Positions 1-13,965 of a stretch of 64,000 bases of DNA are shown in pieces; positions within the stretch are counted from its first letter, which is position 1, and every line of letters begins with the position of its first letter. The notes under the pieces are model-generated. The model had not been told where the DNA came from. It did not search any database and saw only the letters and a program-made list of their open reading frames with translations. The position numbers and the translations under genes were made by a program. The stretch spans positions 23,030,932 through 23,094,931 of the forward strand of contig NC_134950.1 in NCBI RefSeq assembly GCF_965638725.1. Direction: 5' to 3'. The DNA is from Aptenodytes patagonicus. Its lineage: Eukaryota; Chordata; Aves; Sphenisciformes; Spheniscidae.

Positions 1-3000
1 TCAGGGTCAAACAGTGCAAACTGGCTTGCTTCCCAGCTGCTCACAAGGGTCCTCTGGAACAGATGATTTGCACCCACGGAAAAGATGAGCGGGAGCATGC
101 CAGTGCACTTCCCACCGCCCCAGGCCTCCTTGGCCTCCCATCCCAGCATACTCACTAGCACAGGCCACACTGCACAGCCCTCCGTGGCTGTTTTGCAACA
201 GCCATGTGCCTACACATCTACACCCTTCCAGGCATTGACCTCATCCACCATCCCTTCTTCCCCCCATGGAGAGGAGACTTTGGACCGGGGAAACAGCAGT
301 CATGGGCGGATTCAGATTGATGAGGTCTTTACAAGGCTGCCTGCCAGCCCTTTAACTCCGGCACATCACTCACTGGGTCCCCATCTCAACGGACCAAAGA
401 ATCGCCACCACCCTTGGAGGCTGGCAATCACTGCAGAGTTGTGGATACCATACCTACCAGCTACACGGGCTCAATCTGCACCGCCAGATCCTATTGGTAA
501 AGCATGCCCTGTCTACTATGGACAAGCCAGTGCCCTCTTCTTCTAGAAGAGCTTCCATGAGGTCAGGGTGCCACTCCGCATGTCATCTCAAACAGGGCCC
601 ACATGGTCCCTCTCCTTGTTACTGTGGTTCCTGCAGAGTGAACATCTGTGGGACCAAGGTGCAGCGTGTCTCCAAGGACGAGCTGCGGGACAGAAGTGAC
701 TCTCTCCAACCGTGAGCTGCAAGACCAAAGTGCCTATCTCCCATGGGGAGCTGCGGGAATGAGGTTTATGTCCCCAAAATTGAGCTGCAAGAGCACAGTG
801 AGCCACACGAGTGTGAGATGTCAGGGAGCGGTGAGATGCCAACACCCTGTTGCCACGCAGGTGGTTGGAATGGGTTGCATGTTGCATAACCTGCACAATC
901 TCCAGCTAAACTGCTCCACAAGGATCTGCAAAGTCCAGGGGTTTGGCACCTGATGAAAATCTTTGGGCAAGTTTTTCTGGTCATGAGGGCAACCCCACTG
1001 ATGGGGGTTCCCTCCCCGTGGTCTCTGACAAAGCCAATACCATCTCTGCACATTGTGCATTTGGAGAGTAAACAGGGATCTCCTCTGCAGCACCTCACGT
1101 AGACCTGAGACCACAGTGGAGATACTAGCACTGAGCAGCACCAAAGCTGGCTTTCATATAGGCTCTTTTTTAAAAATTTAAAGTAATATTGCTGAATCCT
1201 TATATTCCTGCCAAGAGACTATCTGAGCAGCAAAGCTGTGACTCTTATGACATCTCTTTAAATGAAACACAAGGCCTTGATCTCCACAGGTCCCTCAAGT
1301 GTGCCCTCTGCACTTAGTTCCTGCAACATCTTAAGGGAAAAAAAAAAAAAGAAAGAAATTACTAATATCAAGTAGATTGCTTAACAGCATGCCAGTGGTG
1401 TGTTTTGTACCAGGATGCCAAGGGCGTGGTATGTGAGCCAGGCATTTGGCAAGAGACAGCAGTGGGATATGGGAGAGCTCAAGGCCTGTCGATGAGTAAG
1501 GGAGGAGTGTATTGGGTGCAGGGAACCAAACTGGATGCAGTTTAGTCTGTATTGTATGTAGGACACGCTACCTGCATTTTTGCACCTGCATTTTCCTATC
1601 CAGAGACCATTTGCTTGCTTGAGTATAAACTAACGGGTATGTAGTGGGGGTGGGCTCAAGTATTAGCATCAGCAAATTAACACTGCAGGAGCTATTAACG
1701 TCTCTATCTCATCTGTCATATGGGGCTGAAACTAGTCAATAGTTCAAAAGTTGTTAAAGGTAGATAGGTTTAAAGAAAAGAAGGACCTTCCTTCACATAA
1801 ATTCTATCAAAATACCTATAATGGGAGGTGTAGAAATGCTGTTACCTGTGTTAGGAGGAAAGGCAAAGCTGTCCCTGCTGACTTCTATACCATATTGATA
1901 TGTCACATGAGATGCCCTGGCCACACCACCATCTCATCTCCTTCATACCTCCAGGATTTAGCCCATCAGAGGAACTCTTGAAATGTAGCAGCCATTAAGT
2001 CACTGTGTAAAAAGTAAATTCTGTTTTGGCATGAAAAAGCACACAAATGTGTTTCTAATGCTTCCATCGGGAAAAACATTTATCTGATTATAGCACGCAC
2101 AGGTGGCTTTGTTAGCTACAGCTACGCAAGCTCATGCTACAATGCTTAGAGGCTGTCTCCTTCTCATCTTACTGGCTGACAGTTCAGCTTCTAAGTATCT
2201 GATTTTGTTAGCAGAAATTCAGATTGATCAGTTAGGTTTTATACTAGATAGTTAAATAAATCATGACACCGGGAAAACTCTGAATATAATAAATACACCA
2301 TTCAAAGTGGTGGAATGCACAGACCCGTATGTCATCCTCGCAAGCAGAAAAGGTTCTCAGTTGTGTTTTCTGATATTTTCCAAGCTCCACCTGCAAATAA
2401 ACAACGCCACTTTGCCATATGCTTCCACAGCTCTCCAAAGGTATCCCTGTTCTTGTGAAATGGCACATCTCCACAACACGCATAGGACCCAACAACGTTG
2501 CCCTTTACTGGAGGTATCAACAAAACCACCAGCATTGCACAAGCGAAGGAAGACCACACAAGATACTAAACAAAAATAAACACGTGGTCACACCATGTGA
2601 AGTGAAATAGGAAGCATGATCTACATGGAAAGAATCAAAAAATCATTCCAATATTAACTCCTGATTTCCACTATAGAGAATTTCCAGGATTTCTTGGACC
2701 AAGACATGCAGCGAGTACGCGACTTGGCTGGTTTGAGCTGACCAGACAACTGTTCTGGCTGCCCTTCCAAAAAGATAGATGAGAAGCAGGGCTGTAGCCG
2801 GTACCATCGTCCTGTCCAGTGTTCTGAGAAGAAACACAGTTGTTGTGACAGCCACAGGACCTGAGGAAAGTTCTGGTTGGTGTACAACCTGATCCTGCAC
2901 TGAAGGAATTGAATATAAAATCTCTCACAATCTTTAGTGGATACCGAAGCAATCATTTACTCACCTAGGTTCTTTCTGCTCTGACTAAAATAACCATCTA

Positions 3001-4232
3001 TCCCACAGTTTTCTGTGAAACAAGTATACGTCTAACATCAGAGGTTAAAAACACCCCTTGATGTCCCGTCACAAGAAGTGGAAAATGGCTCTTGCTTATT
3101 AGTATGTAGAAGCCAAGAGTTTAGGATAAAGGAACAACTTAAAACACCTTCCTAATTCCGCATGCCAAAGCCGAGATAAGCCACAGATAACAGAGCTGTA
3201 TTTCTTAAGAACAGGGTGAAATTCAGGAGACTGGAGTTTCGCCTGACTTAGCCTCAGTCCCTAGACTGCTGGAGAGGACTGCAGTTACACAGCTGGCTAG
3301 TGATTTACCAGCTGTGTTGCCAATTCTCTTCCCTAATTTGTCTTCCCAATCCCATGGCAATTTAGCTTTCCACATCAGAAGAATATGACCTGCAGGCTTG
3401 ATAAGTGGTTTTCTGGGAAATTTAAACTTAAGATATAGTGTAATAGGCATACGTAAATAACCCACACGTGCTTAAAAGTCAAAATCCTAAACATCTTCCC
3501 AATGAAAAACCCAGACGTGTCCGTTTTCTCCTGGGTGGCATAAAACCACATCCCCAGCTTCTCTGGGAAACTGAACAGAAAATACAAATACATGTGAACT
3601 GACAGTGATCCCTTAGCTGCTTCCAGTGATTGCCAGAGAAAATCAGTTTCATTGAAAACTGCTCACTTGCCAAAAAGAAGTTTCTCTTACCTGTCCTAGG
3701 CTTCATTAGGGGTGTTTGAGGTTTTTTCCCCCCCCTCGCCAGGCTGTCTCCTATGGCAGCAGTGCAAACATCAGCACTGCTAACAGCCTCCGAAGCCTTC
3801 TGTTGAACGGCACTGAGCAGGCACGGCAGGATTGGAACTGCGGTGACTCAGAAACAGCCACAAATGTTCTGGAGAAAAAGGGCCATGAGCAATACTGTGT
3901 GAAATGCACGTACACAGAAACTGGGGTTAGTATCATGTAGGGCTGGGGAGGAACATGGTGCTGCCAGCCAACAGGACTTGCTCCATCTGGCAATCAGACT
4001 GGTAAAGCAAACTAAAACCCATGAACTGAAGTCTCAATGACAAGTAAGTTCTGGTTTTCACCTGGTATTCTAATAAGCAATTGCAGAACCAGGACAAAGC
4101 ACGTTTTTCCTAAGGTTGGGATGTGTGAGGAAAATGGGGTATGAAGAAGAAGGGAAAAGAACTTAAAGGAGACAAAAAAGGAGACAAGCTGCCTTGCTGC
4201 TGATTATATGCTCCACCTCCCCAGTTATCTGA
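1..4232. other. intergenic DNA, no gene recognised
   Basis: I see no conserved protein, exon pair or known repeat family here. Open frames are short or lack recognisable domains, including a 153-codon frame at 85-546. There is a short A-run near 1339-1351 and a C-run near 3729-3736. The stretch lies upstream of KLF10, on the side where AZIN1 would be expected if the vertebrate order is kept. Confidence 0.6.
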
Positions 4233-4898
4233 TATATAAAGCTCTGCAACTGCTGTCTGTAGCAGCAGAGACACTTTTCCAATTATTAATAAATGAACGC
4301 AAGCAGCAGTAGGCGTGCCAGGGAAAAGAGAACAGCCCCACACTGTGCAACCCTCTCTTGCCCTGAACTCGCCGTCTGCTGCCTCCGGCCCTCCTTCCGC
4401 CTCCTCCACATTCTTGGTTTGCTCCCTTCCTTCCGTCCTCCCTCTCGTGTTCCCTGGCTGCCACTTTCCTGCCATTTCAGAGCTGCCTTTCCCTGGCCAC
4501 CCGCTCAGCCTCAGCTGCTTTCAGACACCCACTGCATCGCTCTGCATATGAAAATGAGCTGTCACATTTTCCAGCCTCTGAAGCAGAGATTATTTTTTGG
4601 GGAGGTGGTTTTGACAGTTCTGCCCTGCAGTTCGCAGGCAGAGCACAGGGCAGGCTATGTCAGTGCAGGGGGAGAAGAGGAGGGAGGGTACAGCAGTTCA
4701 ACACACATGCAGGGCTCCTGGCTGTGCACTCAGAAGGGACTGAAGGTCTGTGGGGGGACACGTAGCTCCCGTGGGGTATGGACATCTCCCCACTTCCGAG
4801 GGCTGCTCTTTCCCAACCCAAGGCCAGCTGCTAGCAATGCTGCTACAGGACACGCCACCGAGACGACAGTCGAGCCTGCCTGTGGAGGACAGGCATAG
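4233..4898 (+). other. TATA motif followed by an unexplained 201-codon open frame
   Basis: A TATATAAA motif at 4233-4240 is followed about 60 bp later by an ATG at 4293 that opens a frame of 201 codons ending at 4898. The predicted protein is rich in Ser, Pro, Leu, Cys and Arg, with no recognised domain, signal peptide or family. The composition fits a chance frame in C-rich DNA. It lies about 4.6 kb upstream of the KLF10 first exon. It could be an unannotated transcript or nothing; I favour chance. Confidence 0.2.
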
Positions 4899-5583
4899 CG
4901 AAGCCCCTCTCCACCCTCTCACACAACGTCCTTCACTCCGGCTGCATCCCTATCACCCCCAGGCCACCAGCCAGTCTCTTACAGAGCCCACACTCCCTGC
5001 CAAGTACCACAATCAGCATCCAGACCTCATCTGAAGACCCTGAAGAGGGAAAGTATAACAGGATTTTGATCTACCAGTCCAGCCCCAGCCATTCTGTGCA
5101 CTTTGACTGCAGCTGGTCAGCATATAACGTGAAACTTGCGAGGCCAGAAGGTCCTGTGGCACCTGGACGGCGGCAGCAGCAGAAGACAAGCACTGACATG
5201 GTGGGAACACACCCCAGGGGTGAGAGGAGACACTAACGCGGGAGGAGGGAGAATGAGCAGGAGGTTTCCCAAGGGACCAGAAGAGCAGACTGATGAGAAG
5301 AGCAGCTGCAGAGGGTTGCTCTGGAAATTGAAGTTGAAATGAGCTGGTTAAAAGAAACAAAGAAAGATGGCAGTTGGGGAGGCAGAGCTGGGAGCACCCT
5401 GGGATGGAGTGGCTGGCAGTGTCGGCAGGGGAGGAACAGATAGGGAGGATCCAGAAATGACTGAGGAGGCGGCACGGTAAGATTGGCCATAGGTGGTCCG
5501 GAGCAGGCTCTGGCAGGCACACTGGGAATGGCCACGCAGAGAGGCTTTCGTGGAGCGAAAGCAGCCCAGATGTCATGGGAAGG
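4899..5583. other. intergenic DNA, nothing recognised
   Basis: The plus strand is purine-rich and so gives long minus-strand frames, such as 5013-5576, rich in Ser, Pro, Leu and Cys. None resembles a known protein. No repeat or regulatory element is recognised. Confidence 0.5.
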
Positions 5584-6146
5584 AATCATAGAATCATAGA
5601 ATCATTGAGGTTGGAAAAGACCTCTAAGGTCATCGAGTCCAACCGTCAACCCAACACCACCATGTCCACTAAACCATGTCCCTAAGTGCCTCATCTACTC
5701 GTCTTTTAAATACTTCCAGGGATGGGGACTCCACCACTTCCCTGGGCAGCCTGTTCCAATGTTTCACCACTCTTTCAGTAAAGACATTTTTCCTCACATC
5801 CAATCTAAACCTCCCCTGGCGCAACTTGAGGCCATTTCCTCTCGTCCTATCACTTGTTACTTGGGAGAAGAGACCGACACCCACCTCACTACAACCTCCT
5901 TTCAGGGAGTTGTAGAGAGCGATGAGGTCTCCCCTCAGCCTCCTTTTCTCCAGGCTAAACAACCCCAGTTCCCTCAGCTGCTCCTCAGAAGACTTGTTCT
6001 CCAGACCCCTCACCAGCCTCGTTGCCCTTCTCTGGACACGCTCCAGCACCTCAACGTCCTTCTTGTAGTGAGGGGCCCAAAACTGAACACAGTATTCAAG
6101 GTGCGGCCTCACCAGTGCCAAGTACAGGGGCACGATCACTTCCCTA
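5584..6146 (-). mobile_element. CR1 LINE 3' end (5'-truncated)
   Basis: Read on the minus strand this is the 3' end of a CR1 non-LTR retrotransposon. The tail at 5584-5610 is the reverse complement of the ATTCTATG octamer repeat, and the frame 6139-5669 encodes the C-terminal end of CR1 ORF2, after the reverse transcriptase (motifs such as [17 protein letters not shown] and [12 protein letters not shown]). The 5' end breaks off near 6146, as in nearly all genomic CR1 copies. The frame is open over 156 codons, so the copy is fairly young. It closely resembles the copies at 37226-37633 and 50206-51623. Confidence 0.93.
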
Positions 6147-8559
6147 AAGGAAGGTGCATTAAGAAGTATTAAGAAGCGGGGTGTGTGCTAAGGGCATGAG
6201 ATCGGCAACTGGGAAAGGCGAGCTGTGAGGGCTAGTGGAGAATTACTGCCGGAAGGGGTGCTGCAAGCAGCAAGGGCGGTCCTGCAGGACCCACAGCAAC
6301 AAAGGCAAAGAGCCAAGCGGTCTTACTGGGAAGGCCAAGCGAGCATGGACAAGGAAGTAAAGCAAGGACAGGAGGAGAGAGAAGAGCAGGAAAAGAACAA
6401 AACAAAACAGGCCACCTGAAGCGGGAGCTGATATTGCAAGTCAGCCCTATGTTATTTTCTCATAGTTATACCATAGCGGAGTCCAGAAGCACCTGTCAGT
6501 GTTGGGTTGCATCCTCCTTCATGTTGCATAAACTGAGAGAGATACGGCCAAAACTCCAAAGCATTTACAACAGCCTCGCTCAGTGTCCCCTGAAAGCTAC
6601 CCTTATGACAAATCTAAAAGGCACATGATCCGACTCAAACATCGCTATACTAATTTCATCTTTCCATTTTATACGAAAATAATTGTGTTTTCTCCAAAGA
6701 GCAGCTTACTTCTTCTAAAAAATTACTGCAGAATCACCTTAACTTCCACAAGTAGTCCAGCACATACCTCCAACATCTTGCCATAGCAAGCAAACTAAAA
6801 ATGGTAACAGCATTTCATGTTACAGACCTTTAGTTCATGTTGGCAACTGGATTTTTAACACTAAAGTTCTCACTGTATCAGTAAAACTTTTGTGTATATG
6901 CATTACATACATTTAAGGGTGAAAGAAGTGACAAAGATCTATCTAATTTTCTGCTGAGGTGCAGGTAGAAGCTCTTAGTTTTGTGAGTGAAGTTATCATG
7001 TAGGGTTAAATTGTAATGCTGGTGCAACTTTGACAGATTTAGTTTTAGGGGCAATAATAAGCTTCGAAAGAGATTTCAAAATATTTTAAATAAACACAAT
7101 TACAATCACAAAAAAACATAACAGAACCTGCCATAACAGAAAACACAGAACTACTGTGTATTAGTCTCACAACCTTTATTTCAGCCAGAGCGGTTGCAGA
7201 TAGATGCACTTATGAGCCAAGAAATCTTTCCCCAGCCATGCCTCGTGTGACGGTAGCACCTTTTGGCAAAGGAGAGCATGTTTCGGGAGTCAAGCAACCA
7301 TTTCATCAACATTTTTTCCTGTTGATTTCAGTGGGAAATACACAGTAAACACACTTTCTCCTGTTAAGACACCCAGAGATGTGGGATCCAGTGGAGCAAT
7401 TTGTAAAAAACTGTTTGCTACTACTAGTGAAAAGGATTTGGATCATCCTGAAGTGAATTCTCTTTTGGGAATTCCCTCTAGATAAGGCAGTAAAGCCAAT
7501 CAGTGTCCCTGCAGGCACGGCAGGGAACTTAGAAAATCTGGCCAAAAGGCAAGCAGATACTCAGGTGACGTAACAGAGACAGAAGATGGGAGACGCAGAT
7601 TTCCCTCTGTCTCTGTCAAGCGGCACGTTTTCTCAGACGTGACAACCGTGGAAGCTGTAGGAGTGAGGAGAGAGGGATCCCACCACTGGCAGTCTGGTGC
7701 AGGGGGGCACAGCGGGAGCGCGCATCCCACCAGATGTGTACGGGGTGTGAAGCCAAGTAACAGAAATTCCAGCTGTACAATGTATCGGTGGAAACGCTGG
7801 AACTAAAGCAATACCAAAAAAAAGTGTCTTCCTGAGAATAAAATTACCACTCTTTTGTCGATACACAAGTCTTTGAACTAATTAAGAATTATTTTAAATT
7901 ATATTTTACTCTGTGCTCATGTTTTGCAATTGTTATATCCTCATTCTTCCTTCAGGCTGAAGAAACTGCTTGTTTGCTATTCTTGCAGCATTTTTTTTCA
8001 CTTTCAGACATAACTAAACATTCTGGGAGGTTTCCAGGCAAGTTACAGGAGGACATAACCCGCTGTCAGGCCCCTTCTGTCAATTGGGATTGGCTGACAA
8101 GGGGAAGAAGAATTAAGCAGAATGAAAGAATACTGGACCATGACACCATTGAAAAGGGGAAAGACAGGAAGATGTATCTTAGAAGAAGAAAGAAGAAAAA
8201 AAAAAAGTAGAAAAATGCTCTGAGCGAACGAGGCTGGACTGCCTAGGAGGAGGAGGGGAGATCTCTGAAGTGAAGCTGAATAAATAGGAGAAATGGAACT
8301 GAACCATAACGAAGCATCAACAGTATTTCTAGAACAGAACAGCACTCTGGCACGAGTAGCACTCAACAGCTGCAGCCCGGCTCGGGACCCCGCTTCCCAG
8401 GTGCTGACACACAGCCACCTTTTCTGCTTTTATCAAAACTTTCTAACAGGAAAAAGAACCCGCCTCAAACTCTGCACCGAGCAGAATGTATCAAACAGCT
8501 CTCGCCCTTCTGGAGCGCCGCAGACTGCAGTGTAACGTAATTAGCTGCGACCCAGCTAA
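6147..8559. other. intergenic DNA, nothing recognised
   Basis: AT-rich non-coding DNA with no recognised gene. There is a short A-rich stretch at about 8184-8207. No domain is recognisable in the short open frames, and no repeat family was identified. Confidence 0.5.
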
Positions 8560-9116
8560 CTGGCAGCTGTTACCCAAGCTAGCTGGACGGCAGCTGCCGG
8601 GAAGCAGGGCGAGGGAGCCCGCGGGGCTGCGGGCAGCGCGGCTCGCTCAGGCTAGCTGGTTTTCAGCTGGACACCGCCGAGACGCGACGTGCCGGCCGGC
8701 CCCGCGGGACTGGGGTTTCCCTCGCAGCTCCCGGCCGCGCTCGGGAGCAGGCCGGGACCCTGCCCGGCCCTCGCGGGACGCCCCGGGCGGCTGCGGCCTG
8801 CAAACCTGGGGTGATCCCGCCGCGTGGCAGCAACCCCCCGCCCCCCGCCGCGCAGACGCGGCTGCGTGGGCCCCCACCCGACGCGGGCCCGGGGGTGCCG
8901 CCAGGACACATCCGCGGGTACCCAGGCGCGCCCAGCCGCGGTGTTTCCTCCGGGGGAGGGCGGGGGCGGCCCAGAAAGGCCCGAGGAGACCGGAGCGGCC
9001 GGGCCGCCCTCCTCTCCCCCCGCCCGCGGCCCCGCTTCACCTCAGCTCGGCGGGGAACGGGCGGATGGGCGGGGGCCGCGCCGGGGAGGCTGCTCCCCGC
9101 CCCCCCCGCAGCCGCG

Positions 9117-9124
9117 TGACCTCA
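9117..9124 (+). promoter_or_regulatory. CRE-like site
   Basis: TGACCTCA differs from the full cAMP-response element by one base and lies about 320 bp upstream of the putative KLF10 core promoter. Motif match only. Confidence 0.35.
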
Positions 9125-9170
9125 TGCGCGAGGAAGCGCCGGGCCGCCCCCGCCGCTCCCACCCGGAGGC

Positions 9171-9201
9171 GGGAGGGGGGGGAGGAGGGGGGAGGGGGCG
9201 G
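9171..9201 (+). other. G-run block with G-quadruplex potential
   Basis: At least four runs of three or more G, separated by single A or short spacers, lie just upstream of the AP-1 site. Such blocks can fold into G-quadruplexes in open promoters. Structure is inferred from the motif alone. Confidence 0.5.
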
Positions 9202-9204
9202 CAC

Positions 9205-9211
9205 TGACTCA
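9205..9211 (+). promoter_or_regulatory. AP-1 site
   Basis: A perfect TGACTCA lies about 230 bp upstream of the putative KLF10 core promoter. KLF10 is known as a TGF-beta and growth-factor early-response gene, so a Fos/Jun site is plausible here. The element is seen; its use is inferred. Confidence 0.45.
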
Positions 9212-9342
9212 GCCGGCGGCGGGGACTTACCGTGGGCCGCGCACACGCCGCACTGACACACTAGCCACGCCGCGGGGCAGCCGCCGATCACGCGCGGGCG
9301 CCGGGCGCCCGTTGGTTGCCGCCTCACACACCTTTGCCGGCG

Positions 9343-9445
9343 ATTGGCGGCGGGCGGCCGGGAGCCCCGCCTCCCCCCCCCCGCGCGCGGGGCCGGGGGA
9401 GCCGCCACCTGAATGGGGAGCGGCGAACAAAAAGAGGAAAATAAA
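9343..9445 (+). promoter_or_regulatory. putative KLF10 core promoter (inverted CCAAT plus TATA-like motif)
   Basis: An inverted CCAAT box (ATTGG, 9343-9347) is followed about 90 bp later by an A/T-rich AAATAAAG motif (9438-9445) inside an otherwise almost pure GC region. Together they would place a start site near 9465-9475, just before the splice donor at 9510. In CpG-island genes start sites are often dispersed, so the exact start cannot be read. Confidence 0.4.
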
Positions 9446-9464
9446 GGCAGCGAGCGGAGAGCGG

Positions 9465-9509
9465 CGGCGGCGCGGGCTCCGGTCAGCCTCGGCTCCCCAC
9501 TCACCGGCG
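9465..9509 (+). other. KLF10: KLF10 probable non-coding first exon
   Basis: A strong splice donor, GCG|GTGAGT, sits at 9509/9510, about 2.0 kb before the first coding exon acceptor. The frame joined to exon 2 is open through this exon but contains no ATG, so the exon appears to be 5' untranslated sequence. The 5' edge is a guess from the TATA-like motif. I do not find the short coding first exon that gives the longer mammalian isoform. Confidence 0.5.
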
Positions 9510-10559
9510 GTGAGTGACCGGCCCCGCCCGGCGGGCCGAGCGCGGGCCTGCGGACCCCGGGGGGGAAGGCGACGAGGGCACCCCCGGGGGGCGTGCGGGG
9601 GATGGGGTATCCCGAGGCGGGGAGGGAGTCCTCCGGGGATGGCGCGACAGGGGGATCCCGAGGGGGACGCGCGGGGGCGGCCGGCGGGCCGGGCGAGAGG
9701 AGGGACCGCGGGCAGCGGCGCGGGCGGGAGATCGGACTGAGGCGGCGGCTGGAGCGGCAGAGCCGCGGCGGAGGGACCGGGGCTGCTGGGTGGCCTGCGG
9801 GGTGAGGGGAAGGACCGGGGGAGCCCCCACGGGGAGGGCCCCCGCGAGGAGGGCTCCCACGGGGGGAGCCTGCGGGGCAGGCGGGCGAGGAAATCCGCGG
9901 GAGGGAGAGGAGCTGCCGGGAACCTGTTGGCACCGCCGGGCCGGCGACGTGCAGCCTGTGTGCGTGCGTGCCCGCCCGGGCGCGCCCAGCGCGGGAGAGC
10001 GGCGCGGGCGGCAGGCTCCGCGGCTGCGTGTGGCAGGCGGCGGCGGCGGCGGGGGGGAGGAGGGAAGCGGGGGGATCCCGGCGCGGCGGGGTCAGGCGGG
10101 GGCGGCGAGGCGAGGCCCGCCGCCAGGAAGGGGTGGGCGCTGCGGGGAAGAGCCAGCCGCAGCCCCCCCCCCCCCCGCCCGCCCCCGCCGGGCGCTGGCG
10201 GAGCCGAGCCGCGGGGACGACGCCTCGCTCCGCTCCCCTTCCCCCGCGGCGGGAGGCGCCGGGTGTGGCGGCGCTGACCCTCGCCCGGCCCCCGCCCGCT
10301 GTGAGGCGAGGCGAGGCGCGGCGCGGCGACGCGGCTCCCCGGCCGGGCTTTCCCCCGCCCCGCGTGGCCCTGGGGAGGCGGGGCGGGGGGCGGCCCCGCC
10401 CGCGGCGGCGGCTGTGGCGGGCTCCCTTCCTGCCGGCTGCCGCCTGGCTGAGGGCGGGGAACTGGGCGAAAGGTCGGCGCGCGGCAGCGCCCGCGTCGCC
10501 AAGCAGGCGCTGATCACGCTTTGTTCACATGCCCCCGCCCCGGGCCGCGCCTCGATCGG

Positions 10560-10640
10560 CGCCGGCCAATGGGCGTCGGCGCGGCGCGGGGAGCCAATAG
10601 GGGAGGGCGGGGGCGGGGCGCGCCGGCGGGGTGCGCTGAG
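10560..10640 (+). promoter_or_regulatory. possible second promoter inside KLF10 intron 1
   Basis: Two direct CCAAT boxes (10566-10570 and 10594-10598) are followed by several GC boxes and a donor-like GAG|GTGAGG near 10629. Mammalian KLF10 is reported to use an alternative internal first exon (the EGR-alpha form), and this block could be its bird equivalent. Motif-based only. Confidence 0.3.
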
Positions 10641-11561
10641 GTGAGGGTGGTGCGCGCCCAACGGCCGGGGGCGGGCCCCGCGCCTGCGCCCCGCCCCCGT
10701 CCCCTCAGCCCGCCGCTGCGGGGGCTGTTGGTGGCAGCCGGGGCTGGTCTCCCACATCCACCGCCCAGGGGTGGCCGGGTCTCCTTAAATAGATGCATCT
10801 TACCCGTGACTCCAGCTGCCTGGAGACGCGGCTTCCAGGACCGCGGCTTTTCCACCCGCACCATCTCATCGCGGCGGGGGTGGGGTGAAATTCGCCAGCA
10901 GCGGCGGGCGCCATCCCTCAGAAATCAAAAGCTGTGTTAGGGATAATGGTGGAACATACAGCTTAGGAGGACTTATGCGTGGGTTGGTTCCTTGTGGTGA
11001 TCGGTCAGATAGTGAATGTACATGTATATGTTTCAGTTCTCCAAGTTGGTGATTTTCCTTGCGTGTATGTGTGTGTGAGAGAGACCTTTTGAAGAAACAT
11101 GCATCAGTCCCAATACGGTCCTTTCTCATGTGTCAAAACAAGCACAGTACTGAGGGCTGTGTTTAAAGCAAAAATGGAAGGAGGGTGGGATGGGGGAGGA
11201 AGTTTTGTTTTGTTTTGTTTTGGGTGAAGATTTTTGTTAAGCTTTCAGACACAACACTTGCAACATGGAATAACTTAAACTGTTGTTTAAGATTTGGGGG
11301 GAGTTCTTTTGTCTCAAGAAAATATACAGCCTTCAGCAGATGGCCAGGTTTGCCTGCTAACAACTTCATAAAAATATTATATAAGTAAGAAAGAGGGCAG
11401 GAAAATACAGGCATACCCCCCACATGACCAAGCATATTTATCTTGCACAGGTTGCTTGCTTTGGTTTTTACGATGCCTTCTTACAAGTAACGGCAAAATA
11501 TTCAAACTTAGCATCAGGTTTAAAGTTTCCTTTTTTCCTCTAACCAAAACAGGAGGAAGAA

Positions 11562-13965
<2,404 letters not shown>

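Larger units (their letters stand above)
8560..10900. promoter_or_regulatory. CpG island and promoter region of KLF10
   Basis: GC content and CpG density rise sharply from about 8.56 kb and fall again near 10.9 kb, enclosing the presumed KLF10 first exon and the start of intron 1. Visible elements are three CAGCTG E-boxes (8564, 8591, 8664), many GC boxes, a CRE-like TGACCTCA (9117), a perfect AP-1 site (9205), an inverted CCAAT box (9343), and two direct CCAAT boxes (10566, 10594). This is the usual layout of a constitutively open, signal-inducible early-gene promoter. Six-frame ORFs across this block are long only because stop codons are rare in such sequence. Confidence 0.85.

Noticed and set aside
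85-546. 153-codon plus-strand frame
   Set aside because: No known family, no splice sites or promoter recognised, and composition compatible with chance.
5013-5576. 187-codon minus-strand frame rich in Ser, Leu, Pro and Cys
   Set aside because: No recognisable domain. The composition mirrors a purine-rich plus strand and no splice or promoter context supports it.
8486-10757. Several long open frames on both strands (for example 256, 298, 376 and 221 codons)
   Set aside because: They lie inside the KLF10 CpG island, overlap each other on both strands, and have only Ala/Gly/Pro/Arg-rich composition. Stop codons are rare there for reasons of base content.
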